Shown here piece by piece: positions 34,507 to 42,170 of a stretch of 64,000 nt of DNA. The first letter of the stretch is position 1. Every line of letters starts with the position of its first letter. The notes under the pieces are model-generated. The model was not told where the DNA came from and did not search any database. It saw nothing but the letters and a program-made list of their open reading frames with translations. This DNA comes from Myxococcales bacterium (GTDB lineage: Bacteria > Myxococcota_A > Polyangia > Polyangiales > Houyiibacteriaceae). The stretch is from NCBI GenBank assembly GCA_029863605.1, contig JAOTVB010000018.1, positions 1 to 64,000 on the forward strand, given 5' to 3'. Made by a program: the position numbers and the translations under genes.

Positions 34507-34761
34507 GTGAACGAGTTGGCGCGTTACCTCATGGAAAACGCTTACATTGACTTCCAAGGTGGAATTACCATCGACGAGGTTCGAAAGTTTCTGCGAGACG
34601 AGGACAGCCGCGAGTCCCGGGCCCTCCTGTCGAGGCTCATCGAAGACAAGGGAATGGATGACCTCATGGTGACGATTGCCGATTGCCTGAAGGAATACAT
34701 TCGAACGGGAATCAACGAGGATATCGTTCGGGCTCAGCTCATCACCTACAGCGAGTCCTGA
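34507..34761 (+). CDS. Hypothetical small acidic helical protein
   Basis: An 84-residue soluble protein, largely helical, starting MNELARYLMENAYIDFQGG and containing ITIDEVRKFLRDEDSRE and KGMDDLMVTIADCLKEYIR. I recognise no family. The GTG at 34507 is chosen over the ATG at 34477 because GGAGGG (34497-34502) lies just upstream, and a promoter-like TAATAG touches the earlier ATG. It precedes the DsbA-like gene by 55 bases on the same strand and could be cotranscribed. Confidence 0.6.
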   Translation: MNELARYLMENAYIDFQGGITIDEVRKFLRDEDSRESRALLSRLIEDKGMDDLMVTIADCLKEYIRTGINEDIVRAQLITYSES

Positions 34762-34816
34762 GGCTCCTGGGTTCGCCACGGCGTTGCAAAGAAACTCTGC
34801 TAAGCTCGGCTCTCCC

Positions 34817-35707
34817 ATGCGCTGGTCGGCATTGTGCGTCTTCATGGCCCTCGCGGCCCTTGGCTGCGAGCGCTCCTCCGAGGCGGATAGCGACTCCAAG
34901 AGCGAGGGGTCGGCCGTCGATGAGGCCGCGCCCGGGGAGTCGAAAGGGCCGATCGAGAGTCTGCCCCAAGTCGACGTGAGCGCGCTCGACGACTTCTCGC
35001 GGAGCATCTGGGTCGACATGGTGAACGAGCTCCTGTCACCCTGCGGCGATCCCGTCAGCGTCGCTCGATGTGTCGCGGAGAACCGCAAGTGTAAGCGATG
35101 CGTACCGGCAGCTCGCTACGTCGCACGGCTCGTCGACGAGGGCTACTCTCGCGACGAGATTCGGGAGATCTATCGGGTTCGGTACGACGCCGACACCAAG
35201 GTGAAGCTGAGCCACAAGGGTTCTCCGCTTCGGGGCTCTCCGATGGCGCCGGTCACGATCTACGAGTTCAGTGATTTCCAGTGCCCGCACTGCCGCCTGG
35301 CCGCTCCCTACCTGAAGAAGATCGTCGACGACTCGAACGGCAAGGTGAAGCTCGTCTTCAAGCAGTATCCGCTCCCTGGGCATCCCAAGGCGAGGGAAGC
35401 CGCCAAGGCAGCGATCGCGGCTGATCGGCAGGGGAAGTTTTGGGAGATGCACGACTTGATTTTCAAGAACCAGGCCAAACTAGAGACGGCTAACTTCGAG
35501 AACTACGCCAAGGAGCTCGGGCTCGACCTCGAGCGCTTTCGGGTGGATTTGAAGTCGAAAGAGGTCGAGACCAAGATCGAAGCCGATCGCGCCGAGGGCA
35601 AGAAAATCGGCGTCGATTCGACCCCTTCGATCTATGTGAACGACCGGCGGTTCGTATTCCCGCCGGAGCAGCTAGCCGAGTATATACATGAAGAGCTCGA
35701 CCAGTAG
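34817..35707 (+). CDS. DsbA/DsbG-like thioredoxin-fold lipoprotein
   Basis: A 296-residue lipoprotein (signal MRWSALCVFMALAALGC). After an acidic tether, residues about 60-125 contain four Cys (LSPCGDPVSVARCVAENRKCKRC), an extra module. Residues about 140-290 are a thioredoxin fold of the DsbA/disulfide-oxidoreductase type with the active site FSDFQCPHCRLAAP, the helical insertion KAREAAKAAIAADRQGKFW and the cis-Pro in GVDSTPSIYVND. Likely periplasmic thiol oxidase or disulfide isomerase. Start at the ATG 34817, which begins the signal. The stop lies inside the start of the TlpA-like gene (20-base overlap), so the two redox proteins are translated together. Confidence 0.85.
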   Translation: MRWSALCVFMALAALGCERSSEADSDSKSEGSAVDEAAPGESKGPIESLPQVDVSALDDFSRSIWVDMVNELLSPCGDPVSVARCVAENRKCKRCVPAARYVARLVDEGYSRDEIREIYRVRYDADTKVKLSHKGSPLRGSPMAPVTIYEFSDFQCPHCRLAAPYLKKIVDDSNGKVKLVFKQYPLPGHPKAREAAKAAIAADRQGKFWEMHDLIFKNQAKLETANFENYAKELGLDLERFRVDLKSKEVETKIEADRAEGKKIGVDSTPSIYVNDRRFVFPPEQLAEYIHEELDQ

Positions 35708-36203
35708 TGCGTGCAGTCTCGGTTTGCTCGTCATCGTATGCGTGACTGCCACCGCACACGCCCTCACGCCCGGTGACACACCTCCGCCGATCAACCTCCC
35801 GGATCGGACCGGCAAGGAGGTCGACCTCGGAAAGCTCAAGGGCAAGGTCGTCCTGATCGACTTTTGGGCGTCCTGGTGTGGTCCCTGCAAGCAGGAAATA
35901 CCGGTGCTCGAGGCGCTTCACAAGAAGTACGCGTCCAAGGGGCTCGTAATCGTCGGAGTCAACATCGACAACAGTGACAAGAAGATGAACAACTTCCTCA
36001 AGGCCACACCCGTGACCTTCCGTCAGGTCCGCGACAAGAAGCTTCAGGTCGCCTCACGGTACGAGCCTTCAACCATGCCGTCGTCGTACTTCATCGGCCG
36101 CGACGGCAAGATCCGCCACGTCCACGAAGGATTTCGAAAGAGCGACGCTGGCACGCTCGAGGCGCGCGTCGAGGCATTACTGGCCGAATCCCCACGTGAC
36201 TAG
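35688..36203 (+). CDS. TlpA/ResA-like periplasmic thiol-disulfide oxidoreductase
   Basis: A 171-residue exported thioredoxin-like protein: signal peptide (LGLLVIVCVTATAHA), then GDTPPPINLPDRTGKEVDLGKL, the active site FWASWCGPCKQE and the cis-Pro loop EPSTMPSSYFIG. Proteins of this group reduce disulfides, for example apocytochrome c Cys pairs before heme attachment, which would be relevant with at least nine c-type heme sites encoded earlier in the window. It overlaps the DsbA-like gene by 20 bases, and its last bases overlap the convergent GAF-domain gene. Confidence 0.88.
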   Translation: MKSSTSSACSLGLLVIVCVTATAHALTPGDTPPPINLPDRTGKEVDLGKLKGKVVLIDFWASWCGPCKQEIPVLEALHKKYASKGLVIVGVNIDNSDKKMNNFLKATPVTFRQVRDKKLQVASRYEPSTMPSSYFIGRDGKIRHVHEGFRKSDAGTLEARVEALLAESPRD

Positions 36204-37513
36204 CCAGCGGCTCTCGGCGCGGCGCCTCTTGCGACGAATGCGCTGAGCTGCTGTGTCACGTAGTCGACCACCTCACAGTCGGCCTCGCTGAACATGCCGC
36301 GGCCAACGCCGTTTGCCAGTTGAAGCAGACCAAACAGTCGACCTTTGTGAATTAGCGGCCGGTACAGGAGTGCCCGAACGTCGAGGCCGGGAATGCCGTC
36401 CACGTCTTCGCGGAAGCGGGGGTCCTTCTGCGCATGCGCGAGGACCAAGACCGCATGGTCGGCGAGCCCGCTTGCGGCGCCAAGTAGCCCGGCCGAGGAC
36501 GGGAAGCCTTTGCCTTGGCGCGCGCGCGCCCCCGTTCCGCGCGCAGCGACCACCCGAAACTCGTCCGTGTTGATGTCGAGAAGAAACGCCGCTGTCGCTT
36601 CTGACGGAACGAGCTCCTCGAGCAGGTGCACCCCGAACTCCAACGCCTCGGCGCGGTTCTTCAAGAAGAGTAGGTCCTGGCAGGCTTCGAAGGCGACCGA
36701 AAGACGGTCTTCGGTCGCAGGAGGGGGCACGCTGCTGACCCTTGGTTCCTCCCTCGTATCGTCCTGCAGTGGGAACTCGATGTCGATGCCTTTGTTCCAG
36801 TCCTTCCATTCGACGCGGACCACCGCCGGCCGGTCAGGGCGTGATCGCCAAACGTGATCGAACAACTCGATTCGAACGAACTTCGCGCCGCGCTGTTCCC
36901 GAAGCTCATCTTGGGCTTCGCGGAGCAACTTGGTCGCCAGCTTCTCGGCCGTCCCCGCCTCGATGGGAAGAGGTACGGCGTACATTCGTTCGCGAAAATG
37001 AAGCGGGCTCGACCCGGTGGGCTGCTCCTCCCGTGTTGCCAGCAGGATGAGCTTATTTTCGATCGCAGTGGGAGGTGGGCCGCTTGGCCTCGGCACGTTC
37101 GCGAATCCGGCGCCGGGCGAGACACTCGGCGGAGCTGGATTACGAGCCGGGGTCGGATGGATCAACGCGGCCCGTCGAGCTTGCGCAGAGGCGGTCGCCT
37201 CGACTTTCGGCAGGCTCGGAGCCGGCCGCTTGGTGCCAGGCGGCGCTTTCGGCGTCTGCGCGGGCGCGAGCAGATAGCGACGCTGCGCGCGGGAATCGTG
37301 AATGGTGACGACACCGTCCGGGCTGACGTTGCAGCTGGCTCCGTCGGGCACGCCGCCGTCCTCGCCGATGGCACTGCGAGTCGCCTGAAGTGCAGTAGGC
37401 CACGTCGGCGCGTCGACCGTACCTTCGTACAACGAGTCCGACGTGCCGAGTCGGCTGATCAAGACTTTCCAGTGCTTCGTCGCCACTTGTTCCCGTGCAA
37501 ACGTCGGCGACAT
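36200..37513 (-). CDS. GAF-domain protein, probable signalling component
   Basis: A 437-residue soluble protein. An N-terminal region of about 85 residues (WKVLISRLGTSDSLYEGTVDAP, CNVSPDGVVTIHDS) looks like a small beta domain, followed by a long Pro/Ala-rich linker. A middle alpha/beta segment is at about 200-265 (KFVRIELFDHVW). A C-terminal GAF domain occupies about 280-435 (DLLFLKNRAEALEFGVHLLEEL, SEATAAFLLDINTDEFRVVAARG, VRALLYRPLIHKGRLFGLLQLAN). No catalytic output domain is visible. It may sense a ligand and act through protein contacts. The ATG at 37513 is used; an upstream in-frame start at 37615 would overlap the divergent regulator gene. The two start codons are 70 bases apart. Confidence 0.75.
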   Translation of the reverse strand: MSPTFAREQVATKHWKVLISRLGTSDSLYEGTVDAPTWPTALQATRSAIGEDGGVPDGASCNVSPDGVVTIHDSRAQRRYLLAPAQTPKAPPGTKRPAPSLPKVEATASAQARRAALIHPTPARNPAPPSVSPGAGFANVPRPSGPPPTAIENKLILLATREEQPTGSSPLHFRERMYAVPLPIEAGTAEKLATKLLREAQDELREQRGAKFVRIELFDHVWRSRPDRPAVVRVEWKDWNKGIDIEFPLQDDTREEPRVSSVPPPATEDRLSVAFEACQDLLFLKNRAEALEFGVHLLEELVPSEATAAFLLDINTDEFRVVAARGTGARARQGKGFPSSAGLLGAASGLADHAVLVLAHAQKDPRFREDVDGIPGLDVRALLYRPLIHKGRLFGLLQLANGVGRGMFSEADCEVVDYVTQQLSAFVARGAAPRAAG

Positions 37514-37583
37514 AATAGCGGGGATCGGCCTCGAAGTCGCGCTCCGGCTGGCGCCCCGAGCAGCCGAGGTGTAGGAATCCCCG

Positions 37584-38261
37584 ATGTGGATCCTCGTCGT
37601 AGGTCGAGAGGGCATCGAAGACCGCGAGGAAAGCGCTGTTGCGTGCCTTCATGAGCTCGGCTGCGAGGTCCAAACCGCGACGCTCTGGGACCGCCTCGAT
37701 GAAGAGGAGCTGGCGAAGAACCCGCCCGCGGCCGTTCTGATCGAGGCCGGAGATGAGGCTGACGCGGGTCGTGCCGCCTTGGTCCGCGTCCGGGGTGCGA
37801 GTCCACTGCAAGAAGTTCCTGTCATCATCGGTGTCACCCTGAACGCCCTTTCTCGCCTCGACGTCGGCGACGGCTTCGACGATTTCGTCCTCATGCCCTA
37901 CGTCCCGGCCGAGCTCTACATGCGGATTCGGCGAGTCGACTGGAGCCGCAGCGAGTTCGCCCAGCAGGAGCGCATCAAGATGGGCCCGCTGTACATCGAC
38001 TTGGCGGCCCACGAAGTAAGCATCGATGGACGTCCACGTCAGCTCACCCATCAAGAGTTCGCCCTCCTCAGCTTTCTCTGCCAGAACCGCGGACGCGTTT
38101 TTTCCAGGCGGCAGCTCCTCGAGCGCGTGTGGGGAGTCGACTACTATGGAAGCAGTCGAACCGTGGACATCCACGTTCGGCGTTTGCGCATGAAGCTCGG
38201 TCTATCGGTCAGCAACCTCGAGACCGTTCGCGGGGTCGGATACAAAATGAAGGAACCGTGA
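37584..38261 (+). CDS. OmpR/PhoB-family response regulator with degenerate receiver
   Basis: 225 residues. The C-terminal half (about 128-225) is a normal OmpR-type winged helix (GRPRQLTHQEFALLSFLCQNRG, VFSRRQLLERVWG, RTVDIHVRRLRMKL, VRGVGYKM). The N-terminal half has the receiver fold (MWILVVGREG ... PPAAVLIEAGDEAD ... DFVLMPYVPAELYMRIRR) but lacks the acidic pair after strand 1. It carries Glu in place of the phosphorylated Asp after strand 3, and Met where the conserved Lys of the KP motif should be. Phosphorylation control by a kinase is therefore unlikely. It probably binds DNA constitutively or through another signal. It is divergent from the GAF protein gene and overlaps pdxA by one base (TGATG). 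Confidence 0.85.
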   Translation: MWILVVGREGIEDREESAVACLHELGCEVQTATLWDRLDEEELAKNPPAAVLIEAGDEADAGRAALVRVRGASPLQEVPVIIGVTLNALSRLDVGDGFDDFVLMPYVPAELYMRIRRVDWSRSEFAQQERIKMGPLYIDLAAHEVSIDGRPRQLTHQEFALLSFLCQNRGRVFSRRQLLERVWGVDYYGSSRTVDIHVRRLRMKLGLSVSNLETVRGVGYKMKEP

Positions 38262-39277
38262 TGCTTCCACCGCTCGCGATTTCGACAGGAGATCCGGCAG
38301 GCGTCGGCCCTGTGGTGACGGCGGCGGCACTGGCCCAGTGTATCGGCGCCGACCGCGCCGTGGTCTACGGCGATGCGGCCTGGATGGAGGAGGCGCTTCG
38401 AACGCTGGGGGTGGAGTCGGTGAAGCGCATCGAATCGGCCGATGCCGCGACTCTAGCGCCAGGAGAAGTCGGTTTGGTTCACGTTGCGGATTGGCCGTTG
38501 GCGATGGTGCAGGCGAGAGCCGCCACGATCGACGGTGGCACCGTCCAATGCAACGCCCTCGACGCGGCATGCGACGCAACCATCGCCGGGCACACTCGGG
38601 CGCTGGTGACCGGGCCGGTGAGCAAAGAAGCGGTGTACCTTTCGGGGGTTTCGTTTCGCGGTCAGACCGAGCACCTTGCCCGACGAGCCGGTGTCCACGT
38701 CGAGCGGGTGACGATGATGTTTCTTGGGCCGCGGCTCAAAGTGGCGCTGGTGGCCACGCACTGGCCGATCAAGCGCGTGCCATCGACGATCACTGTCGAG
38801 CACATCAAGCGCACCGTACATCATCTCACCGATGCATTGATGCGGTGGCTTCCCGATGAGCGGCCCCTTTGCATCGAGGTCTCCGGGCTGAATCCACACG
38901 CGGGCGAGGGTGGACTCCTAGGGACCGAAGAGGAGGCCATCATCGGCCCCGCGCTCGATGACCTTCGCGACGAACCGCGGTTCTCGGGGGGCGAGGTGGA
39001 GCTCCGTGGGCCAACCCCGGCCGAGGCGGCGTTCCGCTATGCAGCCGATGGTCGTGCCCAGGGCGTCATCGCGATGTTTCACGACCAAGCCACGATCCCG
39101 TCGAAGCTGCTCGATTGGGGTCAAGCGGTGAATGTCACCTGGGGGCTTCCGTTCGTCAGGACGAGCGTCGATCACGGGGTCGCCTACGATGCGGCGGCCT
39201 CGGGGACCGCTTCCGAGAGTGGAATGATCGCCGCCATCCGCGCGGCGCAGCGCCTCACGGGTGGGACCCCTGAATGA
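38261..39277 (+). CDS. pdxA: 4-hydroxythreonine-4-phosphate dehydrogenase
   Basis: Pyridoxal 5'-phosphate biosynthesis (DXP-dependent route): NAD-dependent oxidation and decarboxylation of 4-phosphohydroxy-L-threonine. The start MLPPLAISTGDPAGVGP is typical. Metal and substrate residues are visible in ALVTGPVSKEA, RGQTEHLA, THWPIKRVPS, SGLNPHAGEGGLLG, MFHDQATIPSKLL and RTSVDHGVAYDAA. Length 338 residues, normal for the family. It lies between a response regulator gene and uvrA with overlaps at both ends (TGATG and ATGA), so it is expressed with them. Confidence 0.93.
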   Translation: MLPPLAISTGDPAGVGPVVTAAALAQCIGADRAVVYGDAAWMEEALRTLGVESVKRIESADAATLAPGEVGLVHVADWPLAMVQARAATIDGGTVQCNALDAACDATIAGHTRALVTGPVSKEAVYLSGVSFRGQTEHLARRAGVHVERVTMMFLGPRLKVALVATHWPIKRVPSTITVEHIKRTVHHLTDALMRWLPDERPLCIEVSGLNPHAGEGGLLGTEEEAIIGPALDDLRDEPRFSGGEVELRGPTPAEAAFRYAADGRAQGVIAMFHDQATIPSKLLDWGQAVNVTWGLPFVRTSVDHGVAYDAAASGTASESGMIAAIRAAQRLTGGTPE

Positions 39278-42054
39278 GCGCGGACATCGTCATCCGCGGC
39301 GCTCGCGAGCACAACCTCAAGAACGTGAACGTCAACCTGCCGCGGGGCCGACTCACGGTGGTCACTGGGCCCAGCGGAAGCGGCAAGTCGAGCCTGGTAT
39401 TCGACACCCTTTACGCCGAAGGGCAGCGCCGATATGTCGAGTCATTGAGCGGACATGCGCGACGAATCTTGACAAAGCTTCCGCGTCCGAACGTCGACGT
39501 GATCGAGGGGCTCTGCCCGGCGATCGCGGTCCGGGAGCGGGCTCCCTCGCGCAGCCCCCGCTCCACTGTCGGCACCCTGACGGAGATCGCCGATTACCTG
39601 CGGGTTCTGTTTGCGACCCTCGGCGAGGTCCATTGCCCGGAGTGCGGCGAGCGACTGATGGCGCACTCGAGCACCCAAGTCGCGCAGGAGACGTTACGCC
39701 TCCCGGAGGGAACCCCGTTTTCGGTTTTGGCTCCGGTCGTCCGTGCCGGGGAGGGCGCTCCGGAGCTAGTATTGAACAACCTTCGGGCGAAAGGCTTTGT
39801 CCGCCTGCGCGTAGACGATGCGGCGGTCGACCTCGAAGACCTGTCGAAGCTGCCCGAGGGCGCCGCGGTGGACGTGGTGATCGACCGGCTGTCGGTTCGA
39901 GACGCGATCGACTCGCGCCTCGCCGAAGCGGTCGAGCTCGCCTACCAGATGAGTGATGGGTTTGCGGTCGTCCGGGAACACGGGGGCCACCGGCGCCGAT
40001 ACTCCGAGCGCTATGCGTGCTTCGAGGGGCACGCGTCGATTCCAAAGGTCACCCCCCGTCTCTTTTCGTTCAACACGCCGCTTGGTGCGTGCCCGAGCTG
40101 CGACGGTTTGGGGCGAACCCGGGTGTTCAAAGAAGAGCTGGCGATTCCAGATCCCAGGCGATCGATGCGTGGCGGCGCAGTCGCTGCCTGGGGCAAAGCC
40201 GGGCTCGCGTACCACCGTTCGATGCTCGAGAAGGTGGCGAGAGCCGGCGTCGACCTCGACGCTCCCCTCGAAGAGCTACCGAAGAAGCAAAGACGTATCG
40301 CTCTAGAGGGGGGTGCGGGCTTCGAGGGCGTGTTGCCGGGGCTCGAGCGACGCGCTCGGGAGTACGCGCGTCGAAAGCTAGCCGAAGGCGGTGACGAAGA
40401 GCGGGTGCTCGAGTTTCTCGACGACGAGCTCGGGCAGTTTGCGCGCATGGAGACGTGTACTGCATGTCAGGGGTCCCGCCTCAATCCAAACGCCCGCTCG
40501 GTCCGCGTTGGCGAGCTGACGATCGATCGTGCCAGCGCGTTCGACATCCTTCGTCTTCGAAGGTGGGTGCAGGAGCTCACCTGGCCTGCTTCGCTGGAAC
40601 CGGCGGCACGGCCGCTGGTGCAATCGATCATAGACCGCGTTTCCTTCCTCGAGCGGGTCGGGCTCGACTATTTAAGCCTCGATCGCGGCGCGAGCTCGCT
40701 GTCGGCTGGAGAGGCCCAGCGGGTGCATCTCGCCACTCAGCTCGGTGCTCGTCTCTCCGGGGTGCTGTACGTGCTCGACGAGCCGACGGCGGGTCTTCAT
40801 TCGGCCGACGCTGAACGGCTTCTCTCGACTATCCGCGAGCTCAGAGACAACGGGAACACCCTCGTCGTGGTCGAGCACGACCGACAGACCACTCGCGCCG
40901 CGGATCACCTCGTCGAAATGGGACCTGGCGCGGGGGAGCGAGGAGGTGAGGTCGTGGCCGAGGGCGACGTCGATGCAGTGATGGCCGACGACGCCTCGCT
41001 CACCGGCGCTTATCTTTCCGGACGCCGTCAGGTTCCCACCCCAGAGCGGCCCCGCGCGACATCGTCCGGGACGATCGACATTCGCGTCGATGAGCTACAC
41101 AACCTCCGGGGGCTACGCGCCGAGTTCCCGCTTCGCACCCTGTGTTGCGTGACGGGAGTGAGCGGAAGTGGAAAAAGCACACTCGTGGTCGACGCGTTGC
41201 TTCCGGCCGTTCGGGAGAAGTTGGGATTATTGGCAGAGGTCCCGCCTGGCGTAGTGCTCGAAGGGGGGCTTAGCCTTGCGCGCGTGTCGTACGTCGACGC
41301 GACGCCGATCGGTAGAAGCGCGCGCTCGAACCCGGCGACCTATCTGGGGGTCCTCTCGCCGCTCCGCGACCTGTTTGCAGGGCTTCCCGAAGCCCGTGCG
41401 CGCGGCTATCGCGCCGGTCGCTTCAGCTTCAACACCAAGGGAGGGCGCTGCGCAGCATGTAAAGGCGAGGGCGTGCAGCGGATCGAAATGCAGCTGCTGC
41501 CAGACGCCGAAGTCGAATGCGAGCTCTGTAGCGGTCGCCGCTACAACGACGAAACCCTTCAGATTCGTTATCGCGGCCTCAACATCGCCGAGGTGCTGGC
41601 TTTGTCTGTCGAAGAGGCACGCACGCTCTTCGAAGCCGTCCCCGCGATCCGGTCCCGGCTCGACGCCTTGTTGCGGGTGGGCCTCGGTTACCTCGAGCTT
41701 GGGCGCAGATCGACCACGCTGAGCGGTGGTGAAGCACAGCGGGTCAAGCTCGCCCGAGACCTCGCCCAGCCCGCGCGAAACCCGACTCTCTACATCTTCG
41801 ATGAGCCTACCCGTGGTCTGCACTTCGTCGATGTCGAACAACTGGTTTCCGTTCTGCAGCAACTCGTGGAGGATGGGCACACCGTGATCGCGGTAGAACA
41901 CCAACTCGACGTGATCCGAAATGCCGACTTCATCCTCGACCTCGGCCCCGGCTCAGGCCCGTCTGGCGGGCGCATCGTCGCCTCGGGCCCTCCCGCCGTC
42001 ATCGCCGCCTCCCCGGACTCCGCCACCGGCCGCTACCTATCCTCCGACCGGTAA
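39274..42054 (+). CDS. uvrA: Excinuclease ABC subunit A, divergent form
   Basis: A 926-residue DNA-damage recognition ATPase of nucleotide excision repair. Two ABC ATPase halves are present: Walker A GPSGSGKSS (about 32) and GVSGSGKST (about 627), with signatures SLSAGEAQRVHLA (about 475) and TLSGGEAQRVKLA (about 816). Zinc modules are seen at CPSCDGLG/CTACQGSRL (about 272/394) and CAACKGEGVQ/CELCSGRRYN (about 726/749). The UvrB-contact segment TEIADYLRVLFATLGEVHCPECG is there. Deviations from the usual UvrA are GHARRILTKLPRPNVD where YARQFL...KPDVD is common, AVRERAPSRSPRS for the usual IEQK...NPRS, and LSAGE for LSGGE. It could be the sole uvrA or a paralogue. Overlaps pdxA by four bases. 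Confidence 0.9.
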   Translation: MSADIVIRGAREHNLKNVNVNLPRGRLTVVTGPSGSGKSSLVFDTLYAEGQRRYVESLSGHARRILTKLPRPNVDVIEGLCPAIAVRERAPSRSPRSTVGTLTEIADYLRVLFATLGEVHCPECGERLMAHSSTQVAQETLRLPEGTPFSVLAPVVRAGEGAPELVLNNLRAKGFVRLRVDDAAVDLEDLSKLPEGAAVDVVIDRLSVRDAIDSRLAEAVELAYQMSDGFAVVREHGGHRRRYSERYACFEGHASIPKVTPRLFSFNTPLGACPSCDGLGRTRVFKEELAIPDPRRSMRGGAVAAWGKAGLAYHRSMLEKVARAGVDLDAPLEELPKKQRRIALEGGAGFEGVLPGLERRAREYARRKLAEGGDEERVLEFLDDELGQFARMETCTACQGSRLNPNARSVRVGELTIDRASAFDILRLRRWVQELTWPASLEPAARPLVQSIIDRVSFLERVGLDYLSLDRGASSLSAGEAQRVHLATQLGARLSGVLYVLDEPTAGLHSADAERLLSTIRELRDNGNTLVVVEHDRQTTRAADHLVEMGPGAGERGGEVVAEGDVDAVMADDASLTGAYLSGRRQVPTPERPRATSSGTIDIRVDELHNLRGLRAEFPLRTLCCVTGVSGSGKSTLVVDALLPAVREKLGLLAEVPPGVVLEGGLSLARVSYVDATPIGRSARSNPATYLGVLSPLRDLFAGLPEARARGYRAGRFSFNTKGGRCAACKGEGVQRIEMQLLPDAEVECELCSGRRYNDETLQIRYRGLNIAEVLALSVEEARTLFEAVPAIRSRLDALLRVGLGYLELGRRSTTLSGGEAQRVKLARDLAQPARNPTLYIFDEPTRGLHFVDVEQLVSVLQQLVEDGHTVIAVEHQLDVIRNADFILDLGPGSGPSGGRIVASGPPAVIAASPDSATGRYLSSDR

Positions 42055-42170
42055 CAGTGAAAGCGTCAGTGTGCTCACTCTGCGTCAACCGGTGACCCGA
42101 GCCGGGCCGCCACCGATGGGGCTTCGTCGGCCGAGTTGATCCGGTCTTGACGCTGTCGCTTTCTAACCGG
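42048..42170. repeat. Large imperfect inverted repeat between convergent genes
   Basis: Nested pairings span the gap and both stop codons: CCGGT 42048-42052 with ACCGG 42166-42170; GAAAGCG 42059-42065 with CGCTTTC 42157-42163; GCGTCAA 42082-42088 with TTGACGC 42147-42153; CCGG 42089-42092 with CCGG 42141-42144; and an inner hairpin CCGATG 42113-42118 / CGTCGG 42125-42130. A small AGTG/CACT hairpin (42068-42079) sits in the left arm. As RNA this would be one long branched stem on either strand. A bidirectional terminator, a structured RNA or a mobile miniature repeat are all possible. Confidence 0.6.

Noticed and set aside
39274-42054. UvrA2-type protein lacking the UvrB-binding domain
   Set aside because: The TEIADYLRVLFATLGEVHCPECG segment, where UvrB docks, is present, so the classic UvrA2 deletion does not apply.
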